Part shown: one piece after another, positions 30,513 to 38,781 of the stretch
Numbering within the stretch: position 1 is the stretch's first letter
Layout of the letters: the number at the start of each line of letters is the position of its first letter
DNA from: Pseudoalteromonas flavipulchra NCIMB 2033 = ATCC BAA-314
GTDB taxonomy: Bacteria; Pseudomonadota; Gammaproteobacteria; Enterobacterales; Alteromonadaceae
Direction: 5' to 3'
Assembly: GCA_000814665.1 (NCBI GenBank)
Contig: JWIH01000021.1
Coordinates: 491,141-555,140 of the forward strand
Length of the DNA: 64,000 nucleotides
Notes under the pieces: generated by a model
The model's database searches: none
What the model saw: the letters and a program-made list of their open reading frames with translations, nothing else
Told to the model about the DNA's origin: nothing
Made by a program: the position numbers and the translations under genes

Positions 30513-31142
30513 CTATATCGTAGAGTACAATTCCAGCTGATCTTTGTATGCTTTTTTAAAAGCAGCTCTAGAAACGCAAGTCTCTAGATACTTTCGGCAA
30601 TAGCTATATTGTTTTAGCCCATCAAACCTATCGACCAAACGAAGTACATCAGCCATCGCGATGTCTGCAACAGAAAATTGCTCAGCCAACCAAGTTTTTC
30701 CCCGAAGATATTCATTCATGTGTTTCAAGCGACTATGTAAAAATCGCTCTATCGCTTTGCTGCCATCACTCTCAAAAGTATCTCCAGAAAATTTCAAAAT
30801 TGTCCATGGAAGAGTTGCCATTTCTACAGAGTTGAGCGCGGCGAATAACCACTGTATTACCGATGACCTATTCTCTGTGGATATTAATTCATCGCTATGT
30901 TCAGCGATGTATAACAGACCAGCACCACTTTCGAATATTTCCTTATCTTCATGGCTAAGCCAAGGAACTTGGCCAAATGGTTGATGTAAATAATGCGTAT
31001 TTTCTCGTTCATTGAAAGCGGTAAGTTCTATATCATAGGGTATGCCCGCCTCTTCTAGCGCCCAGCGCAAGCGAATGTCCCTGACATACCCTCTTGGCAG
31101 CTCAGGCACCCAATCAAACGTGGTAATGGTAAAGTTCGGCAT
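30513..31142 (-). CDS. Glutathione S-transferase family protein
   Basis: A 209-residue GST-like protein. The N-terminal thioredoxin-like domain contains DIRLRWALEEAGIPYDIELT, HQPFGQVPWLSHEDKEIFES (the cis-Pro and the ES glutathione-binding motif) and AGLLYIAEHSD. The helical C-terminal domain has KTWLAEQFSVADIAMADVLR, the N-capping motif of GSTs. The substrate is unknown. It is the last of a run of minus-strand genes that begins with the ECF42-type sigma factor gene. A 54-bp gap separates it from DUF1428, so it may or may not be in the same unit. Confidence 0.85.
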   Translation of the reverse strand: MPNFTITTFDWVPELPRGYVRDIRLRWALEEAGIPYDIELTAFNERENTHYLHQPFGQVPWLSHEDKEIFESGAGLLYIAEHSDELISTENRSSVIQWLFAALNSVEMATLPWTILKFSGDTFESDGSKAIERFLHSRLKHMNEYLRGKTWLAEQFSVADIAMADVLRLVDRFDGLKQYSYCRKYLETCVSRAAFKKAYKDQLELYSTI

Positions 31143-31196
31143 ATATCAGCTCCATGTCAATTGGACTGATAACTCAGCCCAATTTAATAACTAAGG

Positions 31197-31550
31197 TTAA
31201 CACTCTACTATTGTCTTAAAGCCACCATAGATAAGCCTTTTGCCATCAAACGGCATTGGATTAGCTTCTTGATCGCAAATAGGATCTTTAAATACTTCTG
31301 CCATTCCAGCATCACGGACTTCTTTTGAAGGCCAAGTGATCCAGGAAAACACCACAGTTTCATCAGGCTTACATTTTACAGCCAGTGGAAAAGAGGTAAG
31401 CGTTCCATCAGGAACATCATCCCCCCATGCCTCGACAACGCGTTCTGCCCCAAATTTTTTAAACACTTTTGCCGCTTTACTGGCGTGCGTTTGATATTCT
31501 TCGCGCTTATTGTTGGGTACGGCGCATACAAAACCATCAATATAACTCAT
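31197..31550 (-). CDS. DUF1428 family protein
   Basis: A 117-residue protein of the dimeric alpha/beta-barrel (ferredoxin-like) fold. It starts MSYIDGFVCAVPNNKREEYQ and has FKKFGAERVVEAWGDDVPDG, KPDETVVFSWITWPSKEVRD and the C-terminal MPFDGKRLIYGGFKTIVEC. This is the pattern of the DUF1428 (YbaA-like) family. No catalytic role is established. It starts 14 bases after the YCII gene, so they are very likely co-transcribed within the ECF42-linked cluster. Confidence 0.87.
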   Translation of the reverse strand: MSYIDGFVCAVPNNKREEYQTHASKAAKVFKKFGAERVVEAWGDDVPDGTLTSFPLAVKCKPDETVVFSWITWPSKEVRDAGMAEVFKDPICDQEANPMPFDGKRLIYGGFKTIVEC

Positions 31551-31564
31551 CTTTGACCCCTCTA

Positions 31565-31954
31565 TTATTCTCGTCTTTGTGCTTCATAGCTGACATTGTT
31601 CTCGTCTTGCAACTCGCGAACAGGCCGAATTTCAATGCTGCCATAGCGTGCAGGCGGAATTTTACTCGCCGCTTGGATAGCCTCATTTAAGTCTTTAACA
31701 TCAAGTAAATAAAAGCCCGCAAGCTGCTCTTTAGTCTCTGCAAATGGGCCATCGGTAATATCAACTTTACCCGCTCGTATCCGTAGTGTTGTCGCACTTT
31801 GGGTTGAGAGCAATGCGTTACCCCCTATCATCTGCTCGCGCTCTTTTAATGATTCCCCGCACGTGATGCATTCACGGTTAAGTGCGTCCCATTCATCTTG
31901 TGAGAGCTTTTCCATTGCTTGTTCATCGTAATATACCAAAGCAACATATTTCAT
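31565..31954 (-). CDS. YCII/DGPF family protein
   Basis: A 129-residue YCII-related protein. It has MKYVALVYYDEQAMEKLSQD at the start, the namesake DGPF motif in DITDGPFAETKEQLAGFYLL, and the C-terminal YGSIEIRPVREL. DGPF proteins are small ferredoxin-like dimers that are genetically linked to ECF42 sigma factors across bacteria. The exact biochemical role is unknown. The 85-bp gap upstream holds alternative stem-loops (GCGAGC/GCTCGC at 31991-32012 inside a GAATAGC/GCTATTC pair), which could adjust read-through from the preceding gene. Confidence 0.88.
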   Translation of the reverse strand: MKYVALVYYDEQAMEKLSQDEWDALNRECITCGESLKEREQMIGGNALLSTQSATTLRIRAGKVDITDGPFAETKEQLAGFYLLDVKDLNEAIQAASKIPPARYGSIEIRPVRELQDENNVSYEAQRRE

Positions 31955-32039
31955 AGAGTGTCCAGCTCCTTATTAATTAGTATCTGAATAGCGAGCGTCT
32001 TTTGCTGCTCGCTTTCACTTAGCTATTCCGTGATCAAGG

Positions 32040-32885
32040 TTAGTTAGTATTACTAGGTAACATCACCATCCACGCAACACCGAATTTATCAACGACTTGA
32101 CCATAAAGGGGGGACCAAAATGTTTCTTGTAATGGCATTCTGACCGTGCCACCATCGGCTAGAGCATTGAATGCCCGGTGAGCTTCTTGTTCAGAATCAA
32201 TGGTTATAGACAGGCTAAATCCTGCAAACGAAGCATCATCACCACAGCCGTCAGATGCAAAAATCTTCATATCGCCAATACTAAACTCACAGTGCATTAC
32301 TTTATCTGAAAAGTTTTCTGGTATCGCACCATCAGGGATAGGATCTGGACTTTCGTTAAAGCGCATAAGCAGACCGACTTTGGCATATAGATGCTGTTGA
32401 TAGTATTCAAGTGCCTCTTCGGTAAGCCCTGCAAAAAACAAATAATTGCAAACATGCGCGGTTTGCATCGCAATCTTTTGTCTTAATTGTTCTTCGTCTT
32501 CGAGGATTTCGCCGCTGGGATCGATATCTGCAAAGTCAGCCATTTCATAAAACGGTCTAACTTCAATATCAGATTCCTCATTCATGGGATTAGGACAGCG
32601 CTTAACCCATTCTAGCGCCTCTTCCATTGATGTTACTTCCCATACCCAATAACCTGCAATTAACTCATTAGTCTCTGCAAAAGGTCCTTTAGTTACTATG
32701 CGCTCTTCGCCTTTAAAACGAACGCGAACTCCCTCTTTACTCGGCTTTAAACCATCACCAGAAGTCATTATTCCAGCATCAACTAATGCATTATTGAATT
32801 CTCCCATCGCAGCCATTAATTCCGCGGTTGGTAACTCCCCTGCTTCAGACCCTTCACTCGCTTTTACAATCACCATTACTTTCAT
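32040..32885 (-). CDS. Fusion of a YCII/DGPF domain with a PhnB-like glyoxalase-fold domain
   Basis: A 281-residue two-domain protein. Residues 1-115 are a YCII domain (MKVMVIVKASEGSEAGELPT, then KGPFAETNELIAGYWVWEV, where DGPF has become KGPF). Residues about 140-281 are a PhnB/3-demethylubiquinone methyltransferase-like glyoxalase fold (VCNYLFFAGLTEEALEYYQQ, VMHCEFSIGDMKIFASDG, WSPLYGQVVDKFGVAWMV). Each domain is often encoded separately next to ECF42 genes. Here they are joined. ATG 32885 follows AGGAG; the frame is open for 13 more codons upstream. The sequence upstream holds a promoter of the ECF42 type. Confidence 0.83.
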   Translation of the reverse strand: MKVMVIVKASEGSEAGELPTAELMAAMGEFNNALVDAGIMTSGDGLKPSKEGVRVRFKGEERIVTKGPFAETNELIAGYWVWEVTSMEEALEWVKRCPNPMNEESDIEVRPFYEMADFADIDPSGEILEDEEQLRQKIAMQTAHVCNYLFFAGLTEEALEYYQQHLYAKVGLLMRFNESPDPIPDGAIPENFSDKVMHCEFSIGDMKIFASDGCGDDASFAGFSLSITIDSEQEAHRAFNALADGGTVRMPLQETFWSPLYGQVVDKFGVAWMVMLPSNTN

Positions 32886-32966
32886 CGTCAATTCTCCTGT
32901 TGTTAAATAGAGCTGGATAACCAAAGGTTACCTGCGGTGTTAATATATAAAGTGCTCTATACAATC

Positions 32967-32995
32967 TAGTCGAATGCATTCTCTAGAGATCGACA
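32967..32995 (-). promoter_or_regulatory. Candidate ECF42-dependent promoter
   Basis: On the minus strand TGTCGA (32995-32990) is followed after 17 bases by CGACTA (32972-32967). This matches the published ECF42 target pattern as I recall it: TGTCGA at -35 and CGA(T/C) at -10. It lies about 80 bp upstream of the YCII-PhnB fusion gene and just after the ECF42 sigma gene. No similar site was seen before the sigma gene itself. Confidence 0.6.
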
Positions 32996-33016
32996 AAGTA
33001 AGGAAAATTTTCTTAA

Positions 33017-34291
33017 TTAATTTTCACCGAGCTTGAGAAGCTTTTGTTTGAGAACTCTTTGCTCTGGTAATTGCGTTGTTAAGTTAAGAGCCATTTTAAA
33101 TGCATTAATCGCACTAGCCGTTCTGCCAGCACGAGATAATAGTTCGCCATAAGCCGCATGAGCCAAGTGATACCTTTGCATTTCTTTGTGCTCAAATAGC
33201 CGCTCTATAATGGTAATACCCGCATCCGGCCCCTCTTTCATAGCGATTGCGACCGCTTGGTTGAGCTCAATAACAGGAGACGGGCTCACTTGGTGTAACT
33301 GAGCATATAATTCAACAATCTGTGACCAATCTGTCGCCGCGGCGGTTGTCGCAACTGCATGAGTCGCAGAGATAGCCGCTTGAATGGTGTAAAAGCCATA
33401 TTCACCGGCGCGCATTATTTCAGCGACCAACTGCGTACCTTCTGCAATCATATCTTTACTCCAAAGGCTTCGGTCTTGATCTTCCAGTAAAATGATGTCG
33501 CCGCAGGCATTGGTGCGCGCCGCCTTTCTTGCATCACTCAGGAGCATCAGGGCGAGTAACCCCGCCACTTCTGGATCTGGCGTTAGAGAATAAAGTAAAC
33601 GAGTTAGGCGGATAGCCTCCGAAGTCAGTTCACTGCGTATTGCAAGTTCGCCTTGTGTTGCTGAATATCCTTCATTAAAGACCAGATAGATAACTGTCAG
33701 CACCGCATCAAGTCGGTTGTTAAAGTCAGTGTCGTCTGGCAGCTCGAACGGAATGCGGGCATCACGGATCTTCGCTTTGCCGCGCACAATTCGTTGCGCC
33801 ATTGTTGTGTTAGACACCAAAAATGCACTGGCAATCTCCTCTGTTGTTAGTCCACAGACCTCCCGCAGAGTAAGCGCAACTTGTACTTTTGGATCAATAG
33901 CCGGATGGCAGCAAGTAAAAATTAACCGCAATTGGTCATCTTCAATTGCATTGGCGTTTTGCTCATGAGCTTGGCCTGCGATGTCAGAAACCCCATCCAA
34001 GTCAGTAGCAGCAACTTCTAGCTTTTCTCTTTGACGTTGCTGTTTACGTATTGCATCAATGGCTTTAAAGCGACCAGTAGAAATTAACCAAGGGACTGGG
34101 TTTTCTGGCATGCCTTGAGTTGGCCAATGTTTTAACGCCACATTAAACGCGTCTTGCAATGCTTCTTCCGCTAACTCAAAGTCACCTAGAAGGCGGATCA
34201 GTGTGGCGTAAATTTTCCGGCTTTCTTGCTTGTACAGCACTTCTATAGACTTACGAATAGCATTGCTATCGCAAGCGAGTTGATTGCTCAT
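33017..34291 (-). CDS. ECF42-type RNA polymerase sigma factor with C-terminal extension
   Basis: A 424-residue sigma factor. Residues about 10-85 are sigma region 2 (RLLGDFELAEEALQDAFNVA, PVPWLISTGRFKAIDAIRKQ). Residues about 130-185 are region 4 (LTLREVCGLTTEEIASAFLV, NTTMAQRIVRGKAKIRDARI). The remainder is the long C-terminal domain with VIYLVFNEGYSATQG and TPDPEVAGLLALMLLSDAR, then TPR-like helices, as in the ECF42 group. No anti-sigma gene is present. ECF42 factors are thought to be controlled through this extension. ATG 34291 follows AAGGA. The linked downstream DGPF genes are the usual partners. Confidence 0.92.
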   Translation of the reverse strand: MSNQLACDSNAIRKSIEVLYKQESRKIYATLIRLLGDFELAEEALQDAFNVALKHWPTQGMPENPVPWLISTGRFKAIDAIRKQQRQREKLEVAATDLDGVSDIAGQAHEQNANAIEDDQLRLIFTCCHPAIDPKVQVALTLREVCGLTTEEIASAFLVSNTTMAQRIVRGKAKIRDARIPFELPDDTDFNNRLDAVLTVIYLVFNEGYSATQGELAIRSELTSEAIRLTRLLYSLTPDPEVAGLLALMLLSDARKAARTNACGDIILLEDQDRSLWSKDMIAEGTQLVAEIMRAGEYGFYTIQAAISATHAVATTAAATDWSQIVELYAQLHQVSPSPVIELNQAVAIAMKEGPDAGITIIERLFEHKEMQRYHLAHAAYGELLSRAGRTASAINAFKMALNLTTQLPEQRVLKQKLLKLGEN

Positions 34292-34435
34292 CACTTTCCT
34301 TCGTCAGCTAGGTTATCGCCATTTGAATTGGTATAGTCACTATTTCATAAATCAGCAAGAGCCTCAACTTGACACCATCAACTCTGAAAGACTCAGCAGA
34401 TTGGTTTTAGCCTGGGCAGATCCACCTTCTTTTTC

Positions 34436-34909
34436 CTATACTCTGCTCGCGATGCAATTAAAGCAACCGGGGTTTGCATTGTGAATATGCACATATTCGA
34501 TTTTATGGTCATCAAATATGGTATGGAGGCAGTCTTTAATTTCCATTCCTTTTACTATTTGCGCCTCAATCATTACACCCAAGCTGTCGTAGGCTCTGAT
34601 GGACAGTGACCTGGTTTGCAAGATTTCTGGCACTTCATTTACTTTAGGCTCTGCCAGTACTGCATTTTCCCTCACAAAGATAGGCCCAGAAGAGCGATAT
34701 GGCGATAAAGTAGTATGGTGCTGATAATGTAACAACACCACCACCTCCCCAATCTCGGCTTCTTGTAGGGAAACGCGACAAGGATAGCCGGGTTTAGCGT
34801 CAACGACGAGTTTCTTGGCATGTAATGCCGCTAGTTCTTCATCACTTAAAGAAAATAAATGCTTAAATTGTTTGTAGTCAATCGCGTTAATTTGAAATTG
34901 TGTTGTCAT
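34436..34909 (-). CDS. DUF1203 family protein
   Basis: A 157-residue protein with the DUF1203 pattern: MTTQFQINAIDYKQFKHLFS at the start, then PGYPCRVSLQEAEIGEVVVL, a central LHYQHHTTLSPYRSSGPIFV and the C-terminal HIHNANPGCFNCIASRV with two Cys. Function is unknown. ATG 34909 was preferred to the longer frame because AGGAG lies eight bases before it. It stands between the sigma factor and the kinase genes with about 75-145 bp on either side, so it is probably a single-gene unit. Confidence 0.85.
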   Translation of the reverse strand: MTTQFQINAIDYKQFKHLFSLSDEELAALHAKKLVVDAKPGYPCRVSLQEAEIGEVVVLLHYQHHTTLSPYRSSGPIFVRENAVLAEPKVNEVPEILQTRSLSIRAYDSLGVMIEAQIVKGMEIKDCLHTIFDDHKIEYVHIHNANPGCFNCIASRV

Positions 34910-34985
34910 GTTTACCACTCCTGCTTTCACTATAATTAGTGTAAAGAACTAGTAGTTAATGACTGGCCAGAAGTGGTACTAACAC

Positions 34986-36812
34986 CTAAGTGTTAACAAC
35001 AAATGTTTTGGGGTTTTTGGGAAAGAAAAAGTCAGGCTGACGGTCGCATAAAGCAAACTCACGTGTATTTTTATAGGGCAGCTTCATAAACCCTGCTACG
35101 CCATAATCTTGAATACTAACCGCATATTGCATGATCCGAGTCAGTAGCGCCTTAAATTGCGCCTCTTTGTTAGCATCAAGTAGCCGGTAGTAATAATGAA
35201 TTTTCATCCTATCTTGCAACGATTCAAAAATGATGCAACCTGTATGATGGATCTGATTTAACTCGAACACGCATTGAATTATCTGTCTGGGCAGCTGCAG
35301 TTGCTCGTCTGGATCTTTGCCGTCTTCAAAGTATGAATGCGGGCGTGTAATTTCATTGCTCGAAATATCGCTAACGCTAAACTCGAGTTCTGGCAGATGG
35401 TCAAATTGGAACGCACCGGTGCCATCACGAGTCAATTGAATAGTTTGTCGCGCGTCGAACAAACAGCATTTAAACAAGCCTTTTTGTTTGATCCCCTGCG
35501 CAATCATTACGGTGGCGTTCAACGCGTCTTTAAATGCAAGACTCAATGTTTCATCGTGTAAAATAAGACTCGATTCAACAAATACCTGCGCGTCTTTCCA
35601 ATGAAAACTAAGACCACCAACGACCGGATATTTTGCCAGTCTGCTGATTGAGGCCAAAAAGGCTTTCTCGGTATCGCCGGTATCAAACAAAAACTCTTTA
35701 TAATATCTATCTAATTGCGCGTCGTTTACGTCTCTTAGATTGTGTTTATCATCAGCACGACGCAAAAACTGCTTGCGTGAGCTGTAGACGACCGTTTCAG
35801 GCTTAACTGTGGTTTCGTACGTCCAAAAAGGAATGCGGGATTTTTTCTCTGACAGTGTTAAATCAGGTAAATACATTTTTGCCATTGCTGGCATATTACG
35901 AACAAAGTAATCCCCTGCACTATCCCTCGTTGCTTTGTCTTTGCTAAGCATGCCATCTAGCACCTGCGCAAATACTTTTGGCAGCCCCAAAGCGCTAGCA
36001 GGAATGACCTGAGCACCAAAGCGACATGATTGTGCACTGGCCAGTGCATAAATCGTCGACGCAACGCCTTGTTCATCGAAACGAGGAGAAGATTGTGCAC
36101 CCGACATTTGCTCATCGCCAATAAAATACACATCTCCCATCCGAGCGTTGGTCGTACTTACATCAGATGACATCAAGTCCATGATATTGCTGGCGATGGG
36201 TTCACCATGCACGTCCACCTGAGCATAAACTGAGCTTCCCCAATCAACCAAAGAGAAGCCATCTGAGGCTTCATCCCATACGATATTAGATGGCTTAATA
36301 TCTCCATGAACGATGGGCTGAGGAGACATACCATTGCGACGCTCACGCAAATCAACTAACACATTCCTGAGTTTTAGCGCGAGGCTTACCAACTCATGCG
36401 CTTTAAAACGGCCCTTTTTGAGTGAGATCTTTTCTAAATCTTCACCAGGGGCACGCTCCATCATTAAAATGCCTTGTTTTTTTACTCGTTCGAAGGCATA
36501 GAAGTTTGGCACCATCGGGTTGTCAATTTGCGACAACATATAGCCTTCATCTTCAAGCCTATCACGCACACTTTGGGCAAGCGTGATCCGAGAAAATTTA
36601 AACACCCAGTCTTTCCCCATATCACTTGTACCAGCAAATACGAAGCCAAATGCACCGGAGCCAATTACCTCAACATGTTTATAGCCAAGTTGGCTCAATT
36701 GTTTTTTACAGATATTCAGCCATTGACGGTGCTTTTTTGCATCATGATGAGACAGTAAGTAGATGGACTGCTGTTCGTTGATATAGAAGTGTTGGATGGA
36801 TTTTTCAGACAT
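34986..36812 (-). CDS. Eukaryotic-type serine/threonine protein kinase
   Basis: A 608-residue soluble kinase. The catalytic domain covers about 45-310. It has the glycine loop VIGSGAFGFVFAG, an ATP-binding Lys in WVFKFSR, the catalytic loop IVHGDIKPSNIVWD (HGD in place of HRD, so not an RD kinase) and DWG in SLVDWGSSVYA in place of DFG. The C-terminal half (about 320-608) has no domain I recognise and no membrane segment. It starts MSEKSIQ at 36812. The frame is open for seven more codons, and no strong ribosome site was seen. Targets are unknown. It lies directly upstream of glnS on the same strand but is separated from it by the glnS terminator on the other side. Confidence 0.82.
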   Translation of the reverse strand: MSEKSIQHFYINEQQSIYLLSHHDAKKHRQWLNICKKQLSQLGYKHVEVIGSGAFGFVFAGTSDMGKDWVFKFSRITLAQSVRDRLEDEGYMLSQIDNPMVPNFYAFERVKKQGILMMERAPGEDLEKISLKKGRFKAHELVSLALKLRNVLVDLRERRNGMSPQPIVHGDIKPSNIVWDEASDGFSLVDWGSSVYAQVDVHGEPIASNIMDLMSSDVSTTNARMGDVYFIGDEQMSGAQSSPRFDEQGVASTIYALASAQSCRFGAQVIPASALGLPKVFAQVLDGMLSKDKATRDSAGDYFVRNMPAMAKMYLPDLTLSEKKSRIPFWTYETTVKPETVVYSSRKQFLRRADDKHNLRDVNDAQLDRYYKEFLFDTGDTEKAFLASISRLAKYPVVGGLSFHWKDAQVFVESSLILHDETLSLAFKDALNATVMIAQGIKQKGLFKCCLFDARQTIQLTRDGTGAFQFDHLPELEFSVSDISSNEITRPHSYFEDGKDPDEQLQLPRQIIQCVFELNQIHHTGCIIFESLQDRMKIHYYYRLLDANKEAQFKALLTRIMQYAVSIQDYGVAGFMKLPYKNTREFALCDRQPDFFFPKNPKTFVVNT

Positions 36813-36833
36813 AATTGTACGTAGAAAAAGCAA

Positions 36834-36859
36834 TAAAAAAGGTCGACATTAGCCGACCT
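36834..36859 (-). terminator. Rho-independent terminator after glnS
   Basis: Read on the minus strand: arms AGGTCG / CGACCT around an eight-base loop, followed by six T residues. It lies 10 bases after the glnS stop and 22 bases before the kinase start, so the kinase gene needs its own promoter or read-through. Confidence 0.85.
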
Positions 36860-36868
36860 CATTGGGTA

Positions 36869-38533
36869 TTAACCTTGCTGTTCTATCTTAGCCCACGAAT
36901 CACGTAGACCAACAGTTTGGTTAAACATTAGCGCTTCTGACTTGTTATCACGACAGAAGTAACCTAAACGCTCAAACTGATAACCTTGCTCAGGCTTAGC
37001 GTTTGCAAGTGCTGGCTCAAGTTTGGCATTTGCAATGGTTACCAAAGAGTCCGGGTTTAACACTTCCGTGAAATCTTCAGCAGCCGCTGGGTTTGGTACA
37101 GTAAATAGGCGGTCATACTGACGCACTGGCGCTTCAATACAATGTGAAGCAGATACCCAGTGAATTACGCCTTTCACCTTGCGACCATCTTCTGGGTTTT
37201 TACCCAAAGTATCAGGGTCGTAACTACAGTAGATTGTCGTAATATTACCGTTTTCGTCTTCTTCAATGCGCTCAGCTTTAATCACATAAGCATTACGAAG
37301 ACGCACTTCTTTACCTAGCACCAAACGTTTGAACTTTTTGTTCGCTTCTACGCGGAAATCTTCTTGTTCAATGTAGACTTCACGGGTAAACGGTAGCTCA
37401 CGCTCGCCCATGTCTAATGTTGGGTGATTAGGCGCTTGTAGCATTTCAACTTTATCTGCATCAAAGTTTTCAATTACTAGCTTAACCGGGTCAAGTACCG
37501 CCATTGCGCGTGGTGCATTTTCGTTTAAGTCGTCGCGGATACACGCTTCGAGCATGCCCATTTCAACCATGTTGTCCATTTTGGTTACGCCAATGCGCTT
37601 ACAAAATTCGCGAATTGCAGCTGGTGTATAACCACGACGACGAAGCCCTGCAATTGTCGGCATGCGCGGGTCGTCCCATCCTTCAACATGGTTATTAACA
37701 ACCAAGTCGTTGAGCTTACGCTTCGACATCACCGTGTATTCAAGATTTAGACGAGAAAACTCGATTTGCTGTGGATGACACTCGATGCTGATGTTATCTA
37801 GCACCCAGTCGTACAAACGGCGGTTATCTTGGAACTCTAATGTACAAAGTGAATGCGTGATCCCTTCAAGCGCATCGGAAATACAGTGCGTAAAGTCATA
37901 CATCGGATAGATGCACCACTTATCACCGGTTTGATGATGGTGTGCAAAACGTACACGATAGATGATAGGGTCGCGAAGCACCATAAATGAGCTTGCCATG
38001 TCAATCTTAGCACGAAGAACACATTCCCCTTCTTTAAACTCGCCATTTCTCATTTTTTCGAATAAGGCTAAGTTCTCTTCAGGTGAAGTGTCACGATAAG
38101 GACTATTTTTGCCAGGTTCAGTAAGCGTACCGCGATATTCACGCGCCTGCTCGGGCGACAGGAAGCAAACGTACGCTTTGCCATTTTCGATTAGCTCAAC
38201 TGCGTAGCTATAGAGCTTGTCAAAGTAATTTGATGAATAGCAAATTTCGCCATCCCATTCGAACCCTAGCCACTGTACGTCTTGTTGGATCGACTTAACG
38301 TAGTTGATGTCTTCTTTTTCTGGGTTGGTATCGTCAAAACGTAAGTTACACTTACCTTGATAATCTTGGGCAATACCAAAATTTAAGCAAATTGATTTAG
38401 CATGGCCAATGTGTAAAAAGCCATTTGGCTCAGGTGGAAAACGTGTGTGCGTAGACGCATGTTTGCCACTGGCAAGATCCGCATCAATAATGTTGCGAAT
38501 AAAGTTTGATGGGCGATTTTCAGTTTCCGCCAT
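36869..38533 (-). CDS. glnS: Glutamine-tRNA ligase
   Basis: A class I aminoacyl-tRNA synthetase charging tRNA-Gln. The 554-residue protein has the HIGH motif in [20 protein letters not shown], the KMSKS-type [11 protein letters not shown], the glutamine-specific [20 protein letters not shown], and a C-terminal anticodon-binding beta-barrel region ([16 protein letters not shown]). Length equals E. coli GlnRS. The start ATG 38533 is followed by the conserved N-terminus [21 protein letters not shown] terminator lies just after the stop. Confidence 0.97.
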   Translation of the reverse strand: MAETENRPSNFIRNIIDADLASGKHASTHTRFPPEPNGFLHIGHAKSICLNFGIAQDYQGKCNLRFDDTNPEKEDINYVKSIQQDVQWLGFEWDGEICYSSNYFDKLYSYAVELIENGKAYVCFLSPEQAREYRGTLTEPGKNSPYRDTSPEENLALFEKMRNGEFKEGECVLRAKIDMASSFMVLRDPIIYRVRFAHHHQTGDKWCIYPMYDFTHCISDALEGITHSLCTLEFQDNRRLYDWVLDNISIECHPQQIEFSRLNLEYTVMSKRKLNDLVVNNHVEGWDDPRMPTIAGLRRRGYTPAAIREFCKRIGVTKMDNMVEMGMLEACIRDDLNENAPRAMAVLDPVKLVIENFDADKVEMLQAPNHPTLDMGERELPFTREVYIEQEDFRVEANKKFKRLVLGKEVRLRNAYVIKAERIEEDENGNITTIYCSYDPDTLGKNPEDGRKVKGVIHWVSASHCIEAPVRQYDRLFTVPNPAAAEDFTEVLNPDSLVTIANAKLEPALANAKPEQGYQFERLGYFCRDNKSEALMFNQTVGLRDSWAKIEQQG

Positions 38534-38660
38534 AGGAAATCTTTCCTCTGAATTATGCTCTTAGTTAACCTCGGCATTATTACAAAAACTCAGCCGAACT
38601 TACAGCAATTATCTGCGCTGTATCAGGATTTATTCATTCGGTTAAATATTCATCAGGTTT

Positions 38661-38700
38661 TTGTGACAAATTTTGTTCTAGCGCAATATTTCCGTCACAA
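38661..38700. promoter_or_regulatory. Inverted repeat in the glnS/DUF3083 divergent spacer
   Basis: TTGTGAC at 38661-38667 and GTCACAA at 38694-38700 form 7-bp arms 26 bases apart. The half sites resemble CRP halves (TGTGA/TCACA), but the 6-bp spacing of a CRP site is not met, so another regulator or chance is possible. Confidence 0.3.
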
Positions 38701-38781
38701 CTTCATCCTATAGTTGCGCCATCTCAGTGTTTATACCACAAACACTGCTTAAGTCACGTTACCGAGGAAAGGACAAAAGTA

